Made by a program: the position numbers and the translations under genes
Assembly: GCA_021401465.1 (NCBI GenBank)
Contig: JADDMT010000164.1
Span: forward strand, 1-53,311
DNA length: 53,311 nt
Origin: Teratosphaeria epicoccoides
Lineage: Eukaryota > Ascomycota > Dothideomycetes > Mycosphaerellales > Teratosphaeriaceae
Direction of reading: 5' to 3'
Shown: one piece after another, positions 43,690 to 53,311 of the stretch
How positions within the stretch are numbered: position 1 is the stretch's first letter
How the letters are laid out: each line of letters opens with the position of its first letter
The notes under the pieces: generated by a model
Database searches by the model: none
Seen by the model: only the letters and a program-made list of their open reading frames with translations
What the model was told of the DNA's origin: nothing

Positions 43690-46600
43690 GCATTAGCTAC
43701 GAAGCTAATCCGAGCATGTCTCTTGTTCTTCTTGGGTTTATTCTAGGTGTGCCTTTAGGCATCAATGATGTATGAGTAGGGCGTTTGCTTCTCGTTGTCA
43801 CTTCGCGCGTTATGCGCTACATACACGTGTTAAGAATTCTGCTCCGGAACCCTCATCTTCCCACGAATCGACCTTCTTAAGCCCTGCTCACGCCTCCTCC
43901 GCTCTTCGAATTCACGAATAGCTTCCGGAGCGTTCTTGCAGTCTTCGGCCGGAACCCATTATGTGTACTTAGGTAGGTATCCTTTCCACTTCACTAGATA
44001 GTGCGTTGCGCCCTTGCGCCGCATACTGTCCTTAATACCCTCGACTTCCTACTCTTCGTTCTCTTCTGCTACTAGCATCGGGTCCGCGGGCTCTTCGCCC
44101 TCGCGCTATACCCATGGTTCGAGTAGAGATACGTAGAAGACGTCATGCACACGATACGACGATAGCAACAATAGCTAGTACGCCTGCGAGCCTATTGCGT
44201 CGCGTATCCGGAAGGGTCCGACGAACCTTGGCGTCATCTTCTTGCTTAGAAGTTTCAGCTTAAGATTCTTCGTCGATAGCAACACCTTCGTACTAACTAC
44301 GTACTACATCGGTTTAGCACGGGCGTTATTATGTTTAATCTGGGATTCTGAGGCCTTTTTCTAGTGTTCCATTAGCACCGAATGTACCTCGCGCATATGC
44401 CGCGCTAATTCCGCGGCGGCCGGCACCCTCTCCTCAGAAGACTCGTCCTGAGGCGGTTCTAGGTGTATTTCCGGATCAAAGCCATAGAGAATCTGAAATG
44501 GCGACATGCGCATAGCAGCATGCACGCTGTTATTAACTGCAAATTCCGCCATAGGAATTGCGTCGGCCTAGGCATCCTGGTTCTTAGCGTAGTAGCACTA
44601 GAGGTACTACTCAAGAGTCTAGTTCATACGTTTAGTCTAACTATTAGTCTGTAGATGGAATGCTGTACTTAGGCGGTGCTTAACACGCGCTTTAAACACA
44701 AATTCTTGCTAGTATTCACTAGTAAAGACAGAACCTCGATCCGATAGGATACTTCGGGGGACACTAAAGCGCTGTACAACTTCGTCGCGAAGTAGCCGCG
44801 CAAGCTCGCCGCTTATGCACTTTTTCGTACATAGGATGAAGATATTCATCTTCGAGTATCGGTCGACTACTACAAGGACAGTATTAACCACATCGCCTTT
44901 CCACTTTGCTAGCGGCAAATCAGTAATGAAATCCATGGTCAAGTCTTGCCATGGTCTCTCTAGTAGTAGGAGCGCCTAAGCATCGCCGTAGGGGCAATAG
45001 CGCCGAGATTTGCTAATCTGGCACGTCTGGCAGGATTTGACATAGTCAGAGACATCCTGTTCTAGCGTAGGCTACTAGTATTTTCGTCCGAGAAGTGCGT
45101 TCGTCTTCTCTACGCCAAAATGGCCCGCGAGTTCATCGTCATGATGAATACAGAGGAGCTGCGAACGGAGTGCGCGGTCAGCGGGTACGTAGAGCCTATT
45201 GTCAAAGTACCACAAGTCGCCTGACTTGGTCTAGTACTTCGGACCGCCTGCGGTGTCCTAGAGGGCTACACCCTCATTAATCAACTCCGGTTCTCGCTCT
45301 TGTAACCGCTGAATAAGTCTCGAGACTTCTTCAAAGGGTTCTTTAGACATCGCATGCTTACTACATGTGAGCCGGTTAACTACCGCACGGATCGAGCTAG
45401 ACACGGTCGCCACAACTGCTAGATGGGAGGGTTCGTCACTAGCGGAGGCCGTGAGGCCCCATTAGACCTGTAGTCAACCTACAAGAGGAGCTAACGACAG
45501 ATCGCCGCCCTAAACTGCAAGCTTCGTTTACAGCGTAGGGAGAAGCTGTTAGTTACCCTCTTCCCTAGTGTCGTAGTCCGGTCATCGCGAAGGACCGTCG
45601 GCCGGATTCATCTTTCCGGAACGATGCTAGATAACGAAGTCAAAGCTAGCGAGGAAAGTCGCCTACCTTGCTTGCCGACCACTTAGCTGCTTCACGCCCA
45701 TGAAGCCGCGAAGGTTGTTATGGTTAGTAAGCACCTTAATAGGGTGCGCCGCGCCTTCGAGGTAGTGTCGGTACTCCTTGAAGCCGTCAACAATAGCCAA
45801 AAGCTCTTAGTCGTGAGTCTCGTAGTTAAGCTTAGCGCCCTGCATCTTCCGCGACTAGAAGGCAATCGGGTACTATCGCGCACTGCCTTCGTGCGACTAG
45901 AGCTGCGATATAATTGCGGCTATTGCGAATTTTGAAGCATCGGTCTCTATCCGGATCTTCGCAGCGGGGTCAAAGTGCCGAAGTATAGGCGTAGTTTGAA
46001 AAGCTGCTTTAAGTTTAGAGAAGGCCTTACTCTAAGCCTCCTCCTAACGCACTTTCCCTGGCTTTTTTCCTCGAACCGCGCCCTTTGCGAGGGCCGTGAG
46101 GGGAGCCACGATCTTCGAGTAAGATCGTATGAATCTGCGGTAGAAGTTGGTAAATCCTAGGAACACCTGCACTTCTCGGAGGGTAGTCGGCTACGGCTAC
46201 TCCGCGATTGCGGACACCCTTCAGTCATCTATGATGACTCCTTCCGTGGAGACGATGTATCCGAGAAACTTAATCCTATCTGTCAGGAATGAGCACTTCT
46301 TTAGGTTCGCGTACAGAGCGAACTTGCGGAGCCGTTTAAGCACCATACTTAGATGCCGAATATGCTGCTCCTTCAAGTCGGAATAGACTAGTATATCGTC
46401 CAAATATACTACGTAGCAGGTGTCAACGAGGCCGGCTAGGGCCTAGTTAATATACGCTTGGAACGTCGCTAGTATGTTAGTCAAGCCGAACGGCATCACT
46501 GTATACTTGAAGTGTCCGTACCGCGTTTAGAATGCAGTCTTCTACTCGTCGCCCTTTCGGATCGGTATCCGGTAGTAGGCGTCCTTCAAGTCGATAGACG

Positions 46601-48794
46601 AGAAGATGGCGGCGCGACTAAGGCGGTCAAGCGTCTCGCTAATAAGTAGTAGGGGGCAGCGGTTCTTCTAGGTTACCGCGTTAAGGCCCCTATAGTCAAC
46701 GCATAGGCAGAGCGTGTTGTCCTTCTTCGGGACGAACATAACTAACGCTCTAGCCTCGCTGTCGCTTCGTCGGATCCACGCGTTCCTTTGCGCCTTGTAG
46801 AGGTAGTCTCGAAGTGTCTCGAGCTACGACTCCGACATAGGGTACAGAGGTCGATGCGGAGGATTGTAACCCTCCTTAAGGTTAATCGCATGTTCCGCGT
46901 CTAGGGCCCAGGCATAGGCCGCAGCCTCTGCGTCGAAAATATCGGCGTATTCCTCTAACTCAGGCGGAAGGGTAACGTCTTCCTTGACGTTCCGTATGCG
47001 GACCGCATACACGCATTAGACCTTCTTCATGTCCTTGTAGAAGCTATGTGCGTCACGCATCTGCACCGCAGGAACTTCGCCTATAGAGCCGTAGAACTAG
47101 TTGTCGGTAGCTCTATCAACAACGACTCCCTGCTTGTGGCGCTAAGGGCGGCCGAGCAGGAGCTCCTCATCAGGAACGTCTTTGGCGTAGAAGACTTCGT
47201 TAGTCTCGCGCACTTCTCCCGAGGAGTCCGCGAGTTAGAGGCGCACGTTGTACGCGCCTCGAGCCGCTGCGCCTTCGCCCCGAAAAGACTTCATGGTAGG
47301 CAGCAGGGCTCCTGGGATCGGCTTCAAACCGAGCCGTACGATTACCCTCTAGGGTATCACGTTAACCTCCGCAAGGTCATCTAACATACAGTCTACTAGC
47401 TCGAGCGAGCCATTAACTCGGACCGCGCTAGATAGGCGCCGGGCAGGCCACGAGTCTACACTATCGGTGACAGACAGCTTAGATACCCGCGGTAGCTATT
47501 CGGTTATCTCGGGCTTGTCCTTCTTTTGCCTCCCCTCTAGGGAGGTTTCAGACACCTTGCTTACCTTCTTCCTATCACTTCGTTTAGGACAGCAAGCCGC
47601 CTAGTAGTCCCTCGCTCCACAGATGTGGCAGTTACTCGGAGGCTTCTCGCCACCGTCTTTTAGCTCGGAGGGCTTGCTCCTCCGGAATGAACTACCGCGT
47701 TAGACGTGACTCCTAGGGCGCTTGTAATAGCGGCCCTTTAGTAGGTCCTCAGGGCTTAGACGCTTATTGTCCTTACCGCCCGATTTTCCATTTCGCTTCA
47801 AGGTGATTTCCATACGTGTCGCAAGGGACACGAGGTCTTGCCGAGTTGTCGGAAGTTCATGAAAAGTCATGATTGTGTTCCGAAGATCGTCATCGAGTTT
47901 GACGAGTAAGTGCCGCACGCGTTGCGTCTTGGTATAGGGTGGCATCTGTCCCTCGAGCGTGGCGAGATAGGTAGCGAAGCTAGAGGTTGTTTGTCCCTTC
48001 CCCTGCTTAGCCTTCTCGTACTCGACGGACACGGTAAGGGCGCGATTCCCCGGATCCTCGACCTAGTCGACACAGAACTAGCGAAAGTCCGCCCACGTAT
48101 ATGTTCCGTCGTAGACCCGCATAAGGTCATACCGCTCATGCTAATTGTTGCGAGGTTCCTTATCCTCTTCGAGCCACATCACACTAAAGGCGACTCGTTC
48201 GCCCTCTGTAGAATATCCGCGTAGGTTAAGCACGAAAACTGCCTCACACGCCTGCAAGAAAGTTCGAGCCTCCTTCAAGGTGTCTCCCTTGAACAGCTTC
48301 AGGTTGCGTGCGTTACGACTACCTCCTAGTTAGCCTACTATGGCCCCGAATTCAGGCACCAAGTTCGCGGGCACACGCGGAGGGTCTGCGCCTCCCGATA
48401 AGTTGTCTTCGCGGGTCCCTGGCGTGAAATCTCGCTGGATTTCTTCGTCCGCTAGTTCGTTAGTACCGCTCATGGCGACGTCTTCGTCGTCCTCGCCGTT
48501 GTCACTGCCGGGAGCGGTGCGGCTCTAGCTCTAGTTCGCAAGGCGGTTCGCGACCTAATCGACAATCATGGCTACGAGGGCCAGGTCGATAGTCGGGGTT
48601 AGCTGCGGTCCCTATGCGGGGGGTCTATTGCCTAGTCCGCCGCGTAATTGTCCTCTAGCGGAACCGTCGCTCGATGTAGTGTCGCTCGCAGCGGTTACTT
48701 CTGCGGGCTAGTTACTCGGGCCAGCTTCGCCATCGCGGGCGCTCGGGATGGCGCTCGCTACGCGTTAGTTGCGAGTTCGTGGTGCTCTAGACAT
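43686..48794 (-). pseudogene. copy B gag-pol, single 1702-codon frame with stops
   Basis: ATG 48794 to TAG 43686 is 5,109 nt in one frame, as in Tf1-type elements with a single Gag-Pol polyprotein. Gag (codons 1-~385); zinc knuckle (47630-47589, first Cys at codon 389) with Tyr in place of His; protease-like region ending in LLLGRPAL; RT with FVPKKDN, SIDLKDAYY, MPFGLTN-type block and YLDD (46406-46395, Tyr at codon 797); RNase H (ETDAS); integrase core with TMDFITDLP (44942, codon 1285), LSDRGSVFTSEY and TLE; and chromodomain YLVKWKGYP (~44,010). Stops are TAG, with rarer TAA/TGA, at Gln or Trp positions. Confidence 0.92.
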
Positions 48795-48831
48795 ATCGTA
48801 GTATTCTCTGCCAGACTGCAAAGCAGGGGGG

Positions 48832-48840
48832 AGAAAGCAG
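48832..48840 (-). other. putative self-priming primer-binding site
   Basis: On the minus strand, CTGCTTTCT starts four bases after the LTR. Its complement AGAAAGCAG is inside the LTR (48937-48929). No obvious tRNA-complementary TGG site follows the LTR. Compatible with Tf1-style self-priming; nine bases only. Confidence 0.4.
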
Positions 48841-48843
48841 AAC

Positions 48844-49203
48844 TGATATAGATGTATGTGCTATATGATATGAAAATATCTCGCAGTGTGACAGAGTAAT
48901 CCGACCTTTTAGTAGGTACAAGACAGCGCTGCTTTCTGCTTATCGCAGAGGTGGCGCTAAGGGTGCTTATAACCCCCGACGCTCCTTAATTAGGGAAAGC
49001 ATGTCCGAGCCTAACCCCGTAGGGGTACTGTAGGGTCAGCGACGTAGGGGCGTCCTACGTCGACAACTGATCCTACTCGGACGACATACGAGCCAACGTA
49101 TGTACGAAGGACCCCCTTGCTATATGTAGCAGGGTCACTGCATGCTAAGGGCGGCCATTAGAACCTATGCGGTTCAAATGGTCCCCTAGTATCAACCGTA
49201 TCA
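48844..49203 (-). repeat. copy B 5' LTR
   Basis: 360 bp, TG...CA ends (TGATACGG...TATATCA on the minus strand). Carries the R/U5 complement to the primer site. Confidence 0.94.
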
Positions 49204-49208
49204 GTAAG
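49204..49208. repeat. target-site duplication GTAAG, right
   Basis: Exact copy of 41030-41034; copy A's pol continues from here. Confidence 0.93.
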
Positions 49209-52200
49209 ACTAACGAAGTCTTCTACGCTAAAGACGTTCCTAATAAGGAGCTCCTACTCGGCCGCCCTTAGCGCCACAAGCAGGGAGTCGTTGTTAATAG
49301 AGCTACTAACAACTAGTTCTACAGCTCTATAGGCGAAGTTCCTGCAGTGTAGATGCGTGGCGCACATAGCTTCTACAAGGACATGAAGAAGGTCTAATGC
49401 GTGTATGCGGTCCGCATACAGAACGTCAAGGAGGATGTTACCCTTCCGCCTAAGTTAGAGGAATACGCCGATATTTTCGACGTAGAGGCTACGGCCTATA
49501 CCCGGGCCCTAGATGCGGAACATGCGATTAACCTTAAGGAGGGTTACAATCCTCCGTATCGACCTCTGTACCCTATGTCGGAATCGTAGCTCGAAACACT
49601 TCGAGACTACCTCTACAAGGCGCAAAGGAACGCGTGGATCCGACGAAGCGACAGCGAGGCTAGAGCGCTAGTTATGTTTGTCCCAAAGAAGGACAACACG
49701 CTCCGCCTATGCGTTAACTATAGGGGCCTTAACGCAGTGACCTAGAAGAACCGCTGCCCCCTACTACTTATTAGCGAGACGCTTGACCGCCTTAGTCGCG
49801 CCGCCATCTTCTTGTCTATCGACTTGAAGGACGCCTACTATCGGATACTAATCCGAAAGGGCAACAAGTAGAAGACTATATTCCGAACGTAGTAAAGACA
49901 CTTCAAGTATATAGTGATGCTGTTCGGCTTGACTAACGCACTAGCAACGTTCTAAGCGTATATTAACTAGGCCCTAGCCGGCTTCGTTAACACCTGCTAC
50001 GTAGTATATTTAGACGATATACTAGTCTACTCTGACTCGAAGGAGGAGCATATTCGGCATCTAAGGATAGTACTCGAACGGCTCCGCAAGTTCGCTCTAT
50101 ACGCGAACCTAAAGAAGTGCTCATTCCTGACAGATAGGATTAAGTTTCTTGGATACATCGTCTCTACAGAAGGAGTCATCATGGATGACTAAAGGGTGTC
50201 TGTAATCGCGGAGTAGCTATAGCTAACTACCCTCTAAGAAGTGCAGGTGTTCCTAGGATTTACTAACTTCTATCGCAGATTCATACGATCTTACTCGAAG
50301 ATCGTGGCTCCCCTTACGGCCCTCGCAAAGGGCGCGGTTCGAGGAAAAAAGCTAGGGAAAGTGCCTTAGGAGGAGGCTTAGAGCAAGGCCTTCTCTGAAC
50401 TTAAAGCAGCTTTTTAAACTACGCCTATACTTCGGCACTTTGACCCTACTACGAAGATCCGGATAGAGACCGATGCTTCAAAATTCGTAATAGCCGCAAT
50501 TATATCGCAGCTCTAGTCGCATGAAGGTAGTACGCGATAGTACCTGATTGCCTTCTAGTCGCGGAAGATGCAGGGCGCTAAGCTTAACTATGAGACTCAC
50601 GATCAAGAGCTTTTAGCTATTGTTAACAGCTTTAAGGAGTACTAACACTACCTCGAAGGCGTAGCGTACCCTATTAAGGTACTTACTGACTATAACAACC
50701 TTCGCGGCTTCATAGGCATAAAGCAGCTAAGTAGTTAGCAAGCAAGGTAGGCGACTTTCCTCGCTAGCTTTGACTTCGTTATCTAGCATCGTTCTAGAAA
50801 GACGAATCTAGCCGACGGTCCTTCGCGACGACTAGACTACGACACTAGGGAGGAGGGTAACTGACAGCTTCTCCCTACGCTGCAAACGAAGCTTGTAGTT
50901 TAGGGCGGCGATCTGTCGTTAGCTCCTCTTGTAGGTCGACTGCGGGTCTAATAGGGCCTCACGGCCTCCGCTAGTAACGAACCCTCCTATCCGGCAGTTG
51001 TAGCGACCATGTCTAGCTTGATCCGTGCGGTAGTTAACTAGCTCACATGCAGTAAGCATGTAATGTCTAAAGAACCCTTTGAAGAAGTCTCGAGACTTAT
51101 TTAGCGGTTGCAAGAGCGAGAACCGGAGTTAATTAATGAGGGTGTAGCCCTCTAGGACACTATAGGTAGCCTGAAGTACTAGACTAAGTCGGGCGACTTG
51201 TAGTACTTTGACAATAGGCTCTACGTACCCGCTAACTGCGCACTCTGTTCGCAGCTCCTCTGTATTCATCATGACGATAAACTCGCGGGCCATTTTGGCG
51301 CAGAGAAGACAAACGCACTTCTTAGACGCAAATACTAGTAGCCTACGCTAGAACAGGATGTCTCTGACTATGTCAAATCCTGCTAGACGTGCCAGATTAG
51401 CAAATCTCGGCGCTATCGCCCCTATAGCGATGCTTAGGCGCTCCTACTACTAGAGAGACTATGGCAAGACTTGACCATAGATTTTATCACCGATCTGCTA
51501 CTAGTAAAGTAGAAAGGCGATGTGGTTAATACTGTCCTTGTAGTAGTCGACCGATACTCGAAGATAAATGTCTTTATCCTATGTACGAAAAAGTGCATAA
51601 GTGGCAAGCTTGCGCAACTACTTCGCGACGAAGTCATATAGCGCTTTAGTGTCCCCCGAAGTATCCTATTAGATCGAGGTTCTGTCTTTACTAGTAAATA
51701 CTAGCAAGAATTTGTGTTTAAGGTACGTGTTAAGTACCGCCTAAGTACAGCATTCTATCTATAGACTAATAGTTAGACTAAACGTATAAACCAGACTCTT
51801 AAGTAGTACCTTTAGTGCTACTACGCTAAGAACTAGGATGCCTAGGCTAACGCAATTCCTATGGCGGAATTTGCAGTCAATAATAGCGTGCATGCTACTA
51901 TGCGCATGTCGCTATTTTAGATTCTTTATGGCTTTGATCCGGAAGTACACCTAGAACCGCCTCAGGACGAGTCTTCTAAGGAGAGGGTGCTAGCCGCTGC
52001 GGAATCAGCGCGGCGTATACGCGAGGTACATTCGGTGCTAATAGAACACTAGAAAAAGGCCTTAGAATCCTAGATTAAACATAATAACGCCTGTGCTAAA
52101 CCGATGTAGTACGTAGTTAGTACGAAGGCGTTACTGTCGACGAAGAATCTTAAGCTGAAACTTCTAAGCAAGAAGATGACGCTAAGGTTCGTCGGACCCT

Positions 52201-52727
52201 TCTAGATACGCGACGCGATAGGCTTGCAGGCGTACCGGCTATCGTTGCCATTATCGTATTGTGTGCATAACGTCTTCTACGTATCTCTACTCGAACCATA
52301 GGTATAGCGCGAGGGCGAAGAGCCCGCGGACCCGATGCTAGTAGCAGAAGAGAACGAAGAGTAGGAAGTCGAGGGTATTAAGGATAGTATGCGGCGTAAG
52401 GGCGCAACGTACTATCTAGTGAAGTAGAAAGGATACCTACCTAAGTACATACAATGGGTTCTAGCTAAAGACTACAAGAACGCCCTAGAAGCTATCCGTG
52501 AATTCGAAGAGCGGAGGAGGCATGAGCAGGGCTTAAGAAGGTCGATTCGTAGGAAGATAAGGGTTCTAGAGCAGAATTCTTAACATGTGTATGTAGTGCA
52601 TAACGCGCGAAGTGACAACGAGAAGCAAACGCCCTACTCATACATTATTGATGCCTAAAGGCACACCTAGAATAAACCTAAGAAGAACAAGAGACATGCT
52701 CGGATTAGCTTCGTAGCTAATGCTTAG
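49209..52727 (+). pseudogene. copy A pol continuation (PR end, RT, RH, INT, chromodomain)
   Basis: Continues directly from the protease region cut at 41,034. EVFYAKDVPNKELLLGRP is followed by RT (FVPKKDNTLRLCVNYRGLN; YLDD 50007-50018), RNase H (IETDASKFV), integrase (GHFGAEKTN; TMDFITDLL; DRGSVFTSKY) and chromodomain (HYLVKWKGYP-like, here YYLVK*KGYLPKY). It has more TAG stops than B, and some catalytic neighbours have changed (for example SD to LD before RGSVF). Ends TAG at 52725-52727. Confidence 0.9.
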
Positions 52728-52728
52728 C

Positions 52729-53311
52729 TGTTATAAGGGTAGGTGCCGATAGCAGGAAGGTGACTAGGTGTTAGACTCGGGAGCTGTGAAGAATATCGAC
52801 AATGGCAGTTGACCTTGTAACTAACTCTCCTCTAAGCAAGAGAGGATTGAATTGAGATTGAGCACGAAGCTCCTAACTGCCTGTCCTAAAGCCATCCCTA
52901 TATACTAGAGAGCGACAGAGCAGCTCTGTTAGATCTGTCGACAGACCCGACAGATCCGTGTCTGTAGATCTGTGGACTAACCCTACAGATCCAAGGGTCT
53001 GTCATCACGTAACAGATCCCTTCTTCCTTGCAAGCCTATGGATCTGTAGACTAACCCTACAGATCCGGGGATCTGTCCTTACGTGACAGATCCTTTCTTC
53101 CATGACTATGCCTATAACTCATAGTACTCCCATGACGGTACTATGACTCATAGCACTTAGGACCTACATGATCCTATATCCTATAGTACTCCGGACAGTA
53201 CTCCTGACACTTATGACACTATCCCCCTCTTAGTCTAGCTCGTCCCTAAGCTACCTCATTAGTGCGGGGTTTCTCTTGTTTCTTCTTTCAAACTATGATG
53301 TCTTCTCTTTC
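52729..53311 (+). mobile_element. unrelated LTR-like sequence ending copy A (partial)
   Basis: Homology to copy B ends right after the pol stop. The new sequence begins TGTTATAAGGGTAGGTGCC, the type of TG-start seen in fungal LTRs. It contains a TATA-like CTATATAC (~52,901), then a 74-bp tandem repeat with CAGATC/GATCTG palindromes. It ends within the window, with an ATG at ~53,297 (ATGATGTCTTCTC) that might open an ORF. No second LTR is visible, so class (Copia is a guess) and extent are unknown. It could also be copy A's own 3' module. Confidence 0.4.
52967..53101 (+). repeat. 74-bp tandem repeat, nearly two units
   Basis: GATCTGT(G/A)GACTAACCCTACAG starts at 52967 and again at 53041. Each unit contains short inverted CAGATC/GATCTG pairs and an ACGT(A/G)ACAGATCC half. 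Confidence 0.75.

Larger units (their letters stand above)
41035..49203 (-). mobile_element. Ty3/gypsy chromodomain retrotransposon, copy B (complete, nested)
   Basis: 8,169 bp, complete, minus strand, inside copy A. Order in transcription sense: 5' LTR (49203-48844), primer site, a single gag-pol frame (48794-43686), then an antisense ORF module (42193-43689 on +), polypurine tract (41409-41395) and 3' LTR (41394-41035). GTAAG duplications flank it. It has both LTRs and all domains, but tens of in-frame stops, so it is not autonomous. It is less mutated than copy A (for example CAG or TGG kept where A has TAG), which fits a younger age. A chromodomain after the integrase makes it a chromovirus. 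Confidence 0.94.
39036..52728 (+). mobile_element. Ty3/gypsy chromodomain retrotransposon, copy A (split by copy B)
   Basis: Copy A consists of 39036-41034 and 49209-52728, interrupted by copy B (41035-49203) and its duplicated GTAAG. It has a 5' LTR (39036-39395), a 49-nt leader, then one gag-pol frame. With B plus one GTAAG (8,174 bp) removed, ATG 39445 to TAG 52727 is 5,109 nt, the same as copy B. Domains in order: Gag, zinc knuckle (40609-40650), protease-like region, RT with YLDD (50007-50018), RNase H (~50,455), integrase zinc-binding and core (~51,240-51,900) and chromodomain (~52,405-52,510). It carries more stops than B. Past 52,728 it no longer matches B, so its own 3' end is missing from the window or was replaced. 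Confidence 0.9.

Noticed and set aside
35649..53000. TAG used as a sense codon in the repeat block
   Set aside because: Stops stand where both Gln and Trp are expected, and TAA/TGA also occur; copy B keeps CAG or TGG at many sites that are TAG in copy A. One reassigned codon cannot explain this; C-to-T mutation does.
1..53311. tRNA, rRNA or CRISPR features
   Set aside because: No cloverleaf with T-loop consensus, no rRNA-like stretch and no regularly spaced direct repeats were found by eye. A tRNAscan run would be decisive for tRNAs.

Overview
The window looks like part of a filamentous ascomycete (Pezizomycotina) chromosome. Genes are compact, introns are short (about 44-74 bp) with CTRAY-type branch sites, and a block of repeats shows C-to-T decay of the kind left by repeat-induced point mutation (RIP). 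A Dothideomycete is my guess; the sequence alone does not prove it. All gene models were spliced by eye and no database was searched.

Positions 1-35,600 are an ordinary gene-rich segment. In order it holds: SMC2 (condensin), a glutathione S-transferase, acyl-CoA-binding protein, a small secreted cysteine-rich protein, a GPR1/FUN34/YaaH acetate-transporter relative, a 1358-residue probably mitochondrial protein, a CUZ1/ZFAND1-like AN1 zinc-finger protein, an unrecognised membrane protein, a phosphate permease with a frameshift, a Zn2Cys6 regulator, a PhnZ/TmpB-like HD-domain oxygenase, a broken PhnY/TmpA-like 2-oxoglutarate dioxygenase, a succinate-semialdehyde-type aldehyde dehydrogenase, an ankyrin-CorA fusion, an RRN11-like Pol I factor and a RING-H2 protein.

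The most interesting part of this half is 18,009-26,064. Phosphate permease, regulator, PhnZ-like oxygenase, PhnY-like dioxygenase and aldehyde dehydrogenase lie together, with two divergent promoters that share an identical 12-bp word. In bacteria a PhnY/PhnZ (or TmpA/TmpB) pair oxidatively breaks the C-P bond of aminoethylphosphonates and releases phosphate. I read the region as a fungal phosphonate-use cluster that is decaying, because both the permease and the dioxygenase are damaged.

From about 35,600 to the end the composition changes sharply: TAG and CTAG become extremely common and reading frames are full of stops at former Gln/Trp codons. The block holds (i) an unidentified pair of convergent decayed ORFs (35,649-38,524); (ii) a Ty3/gypsy chromodomain retrotransposon on the + strand (copy A, from 39,036); (iii) a second, complete copy on the - strand (copy B, 41,035-49,203) inserted inside copy A with a GTAAG target duplication; and (iv) a different LTR-like sequence at 52,729 that ends copy A. 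After removing B, both copies have a gag-pol frame of exactly 5,109 nt, so they carry many nonsense changes but no net indel. Copy B also carries a 499-codon ORF on the opposite strand between pol and the 3' LTR, with its own TATA box and with a stop codon overlapping the pol stop. That antisense gene is the second most interesting item.
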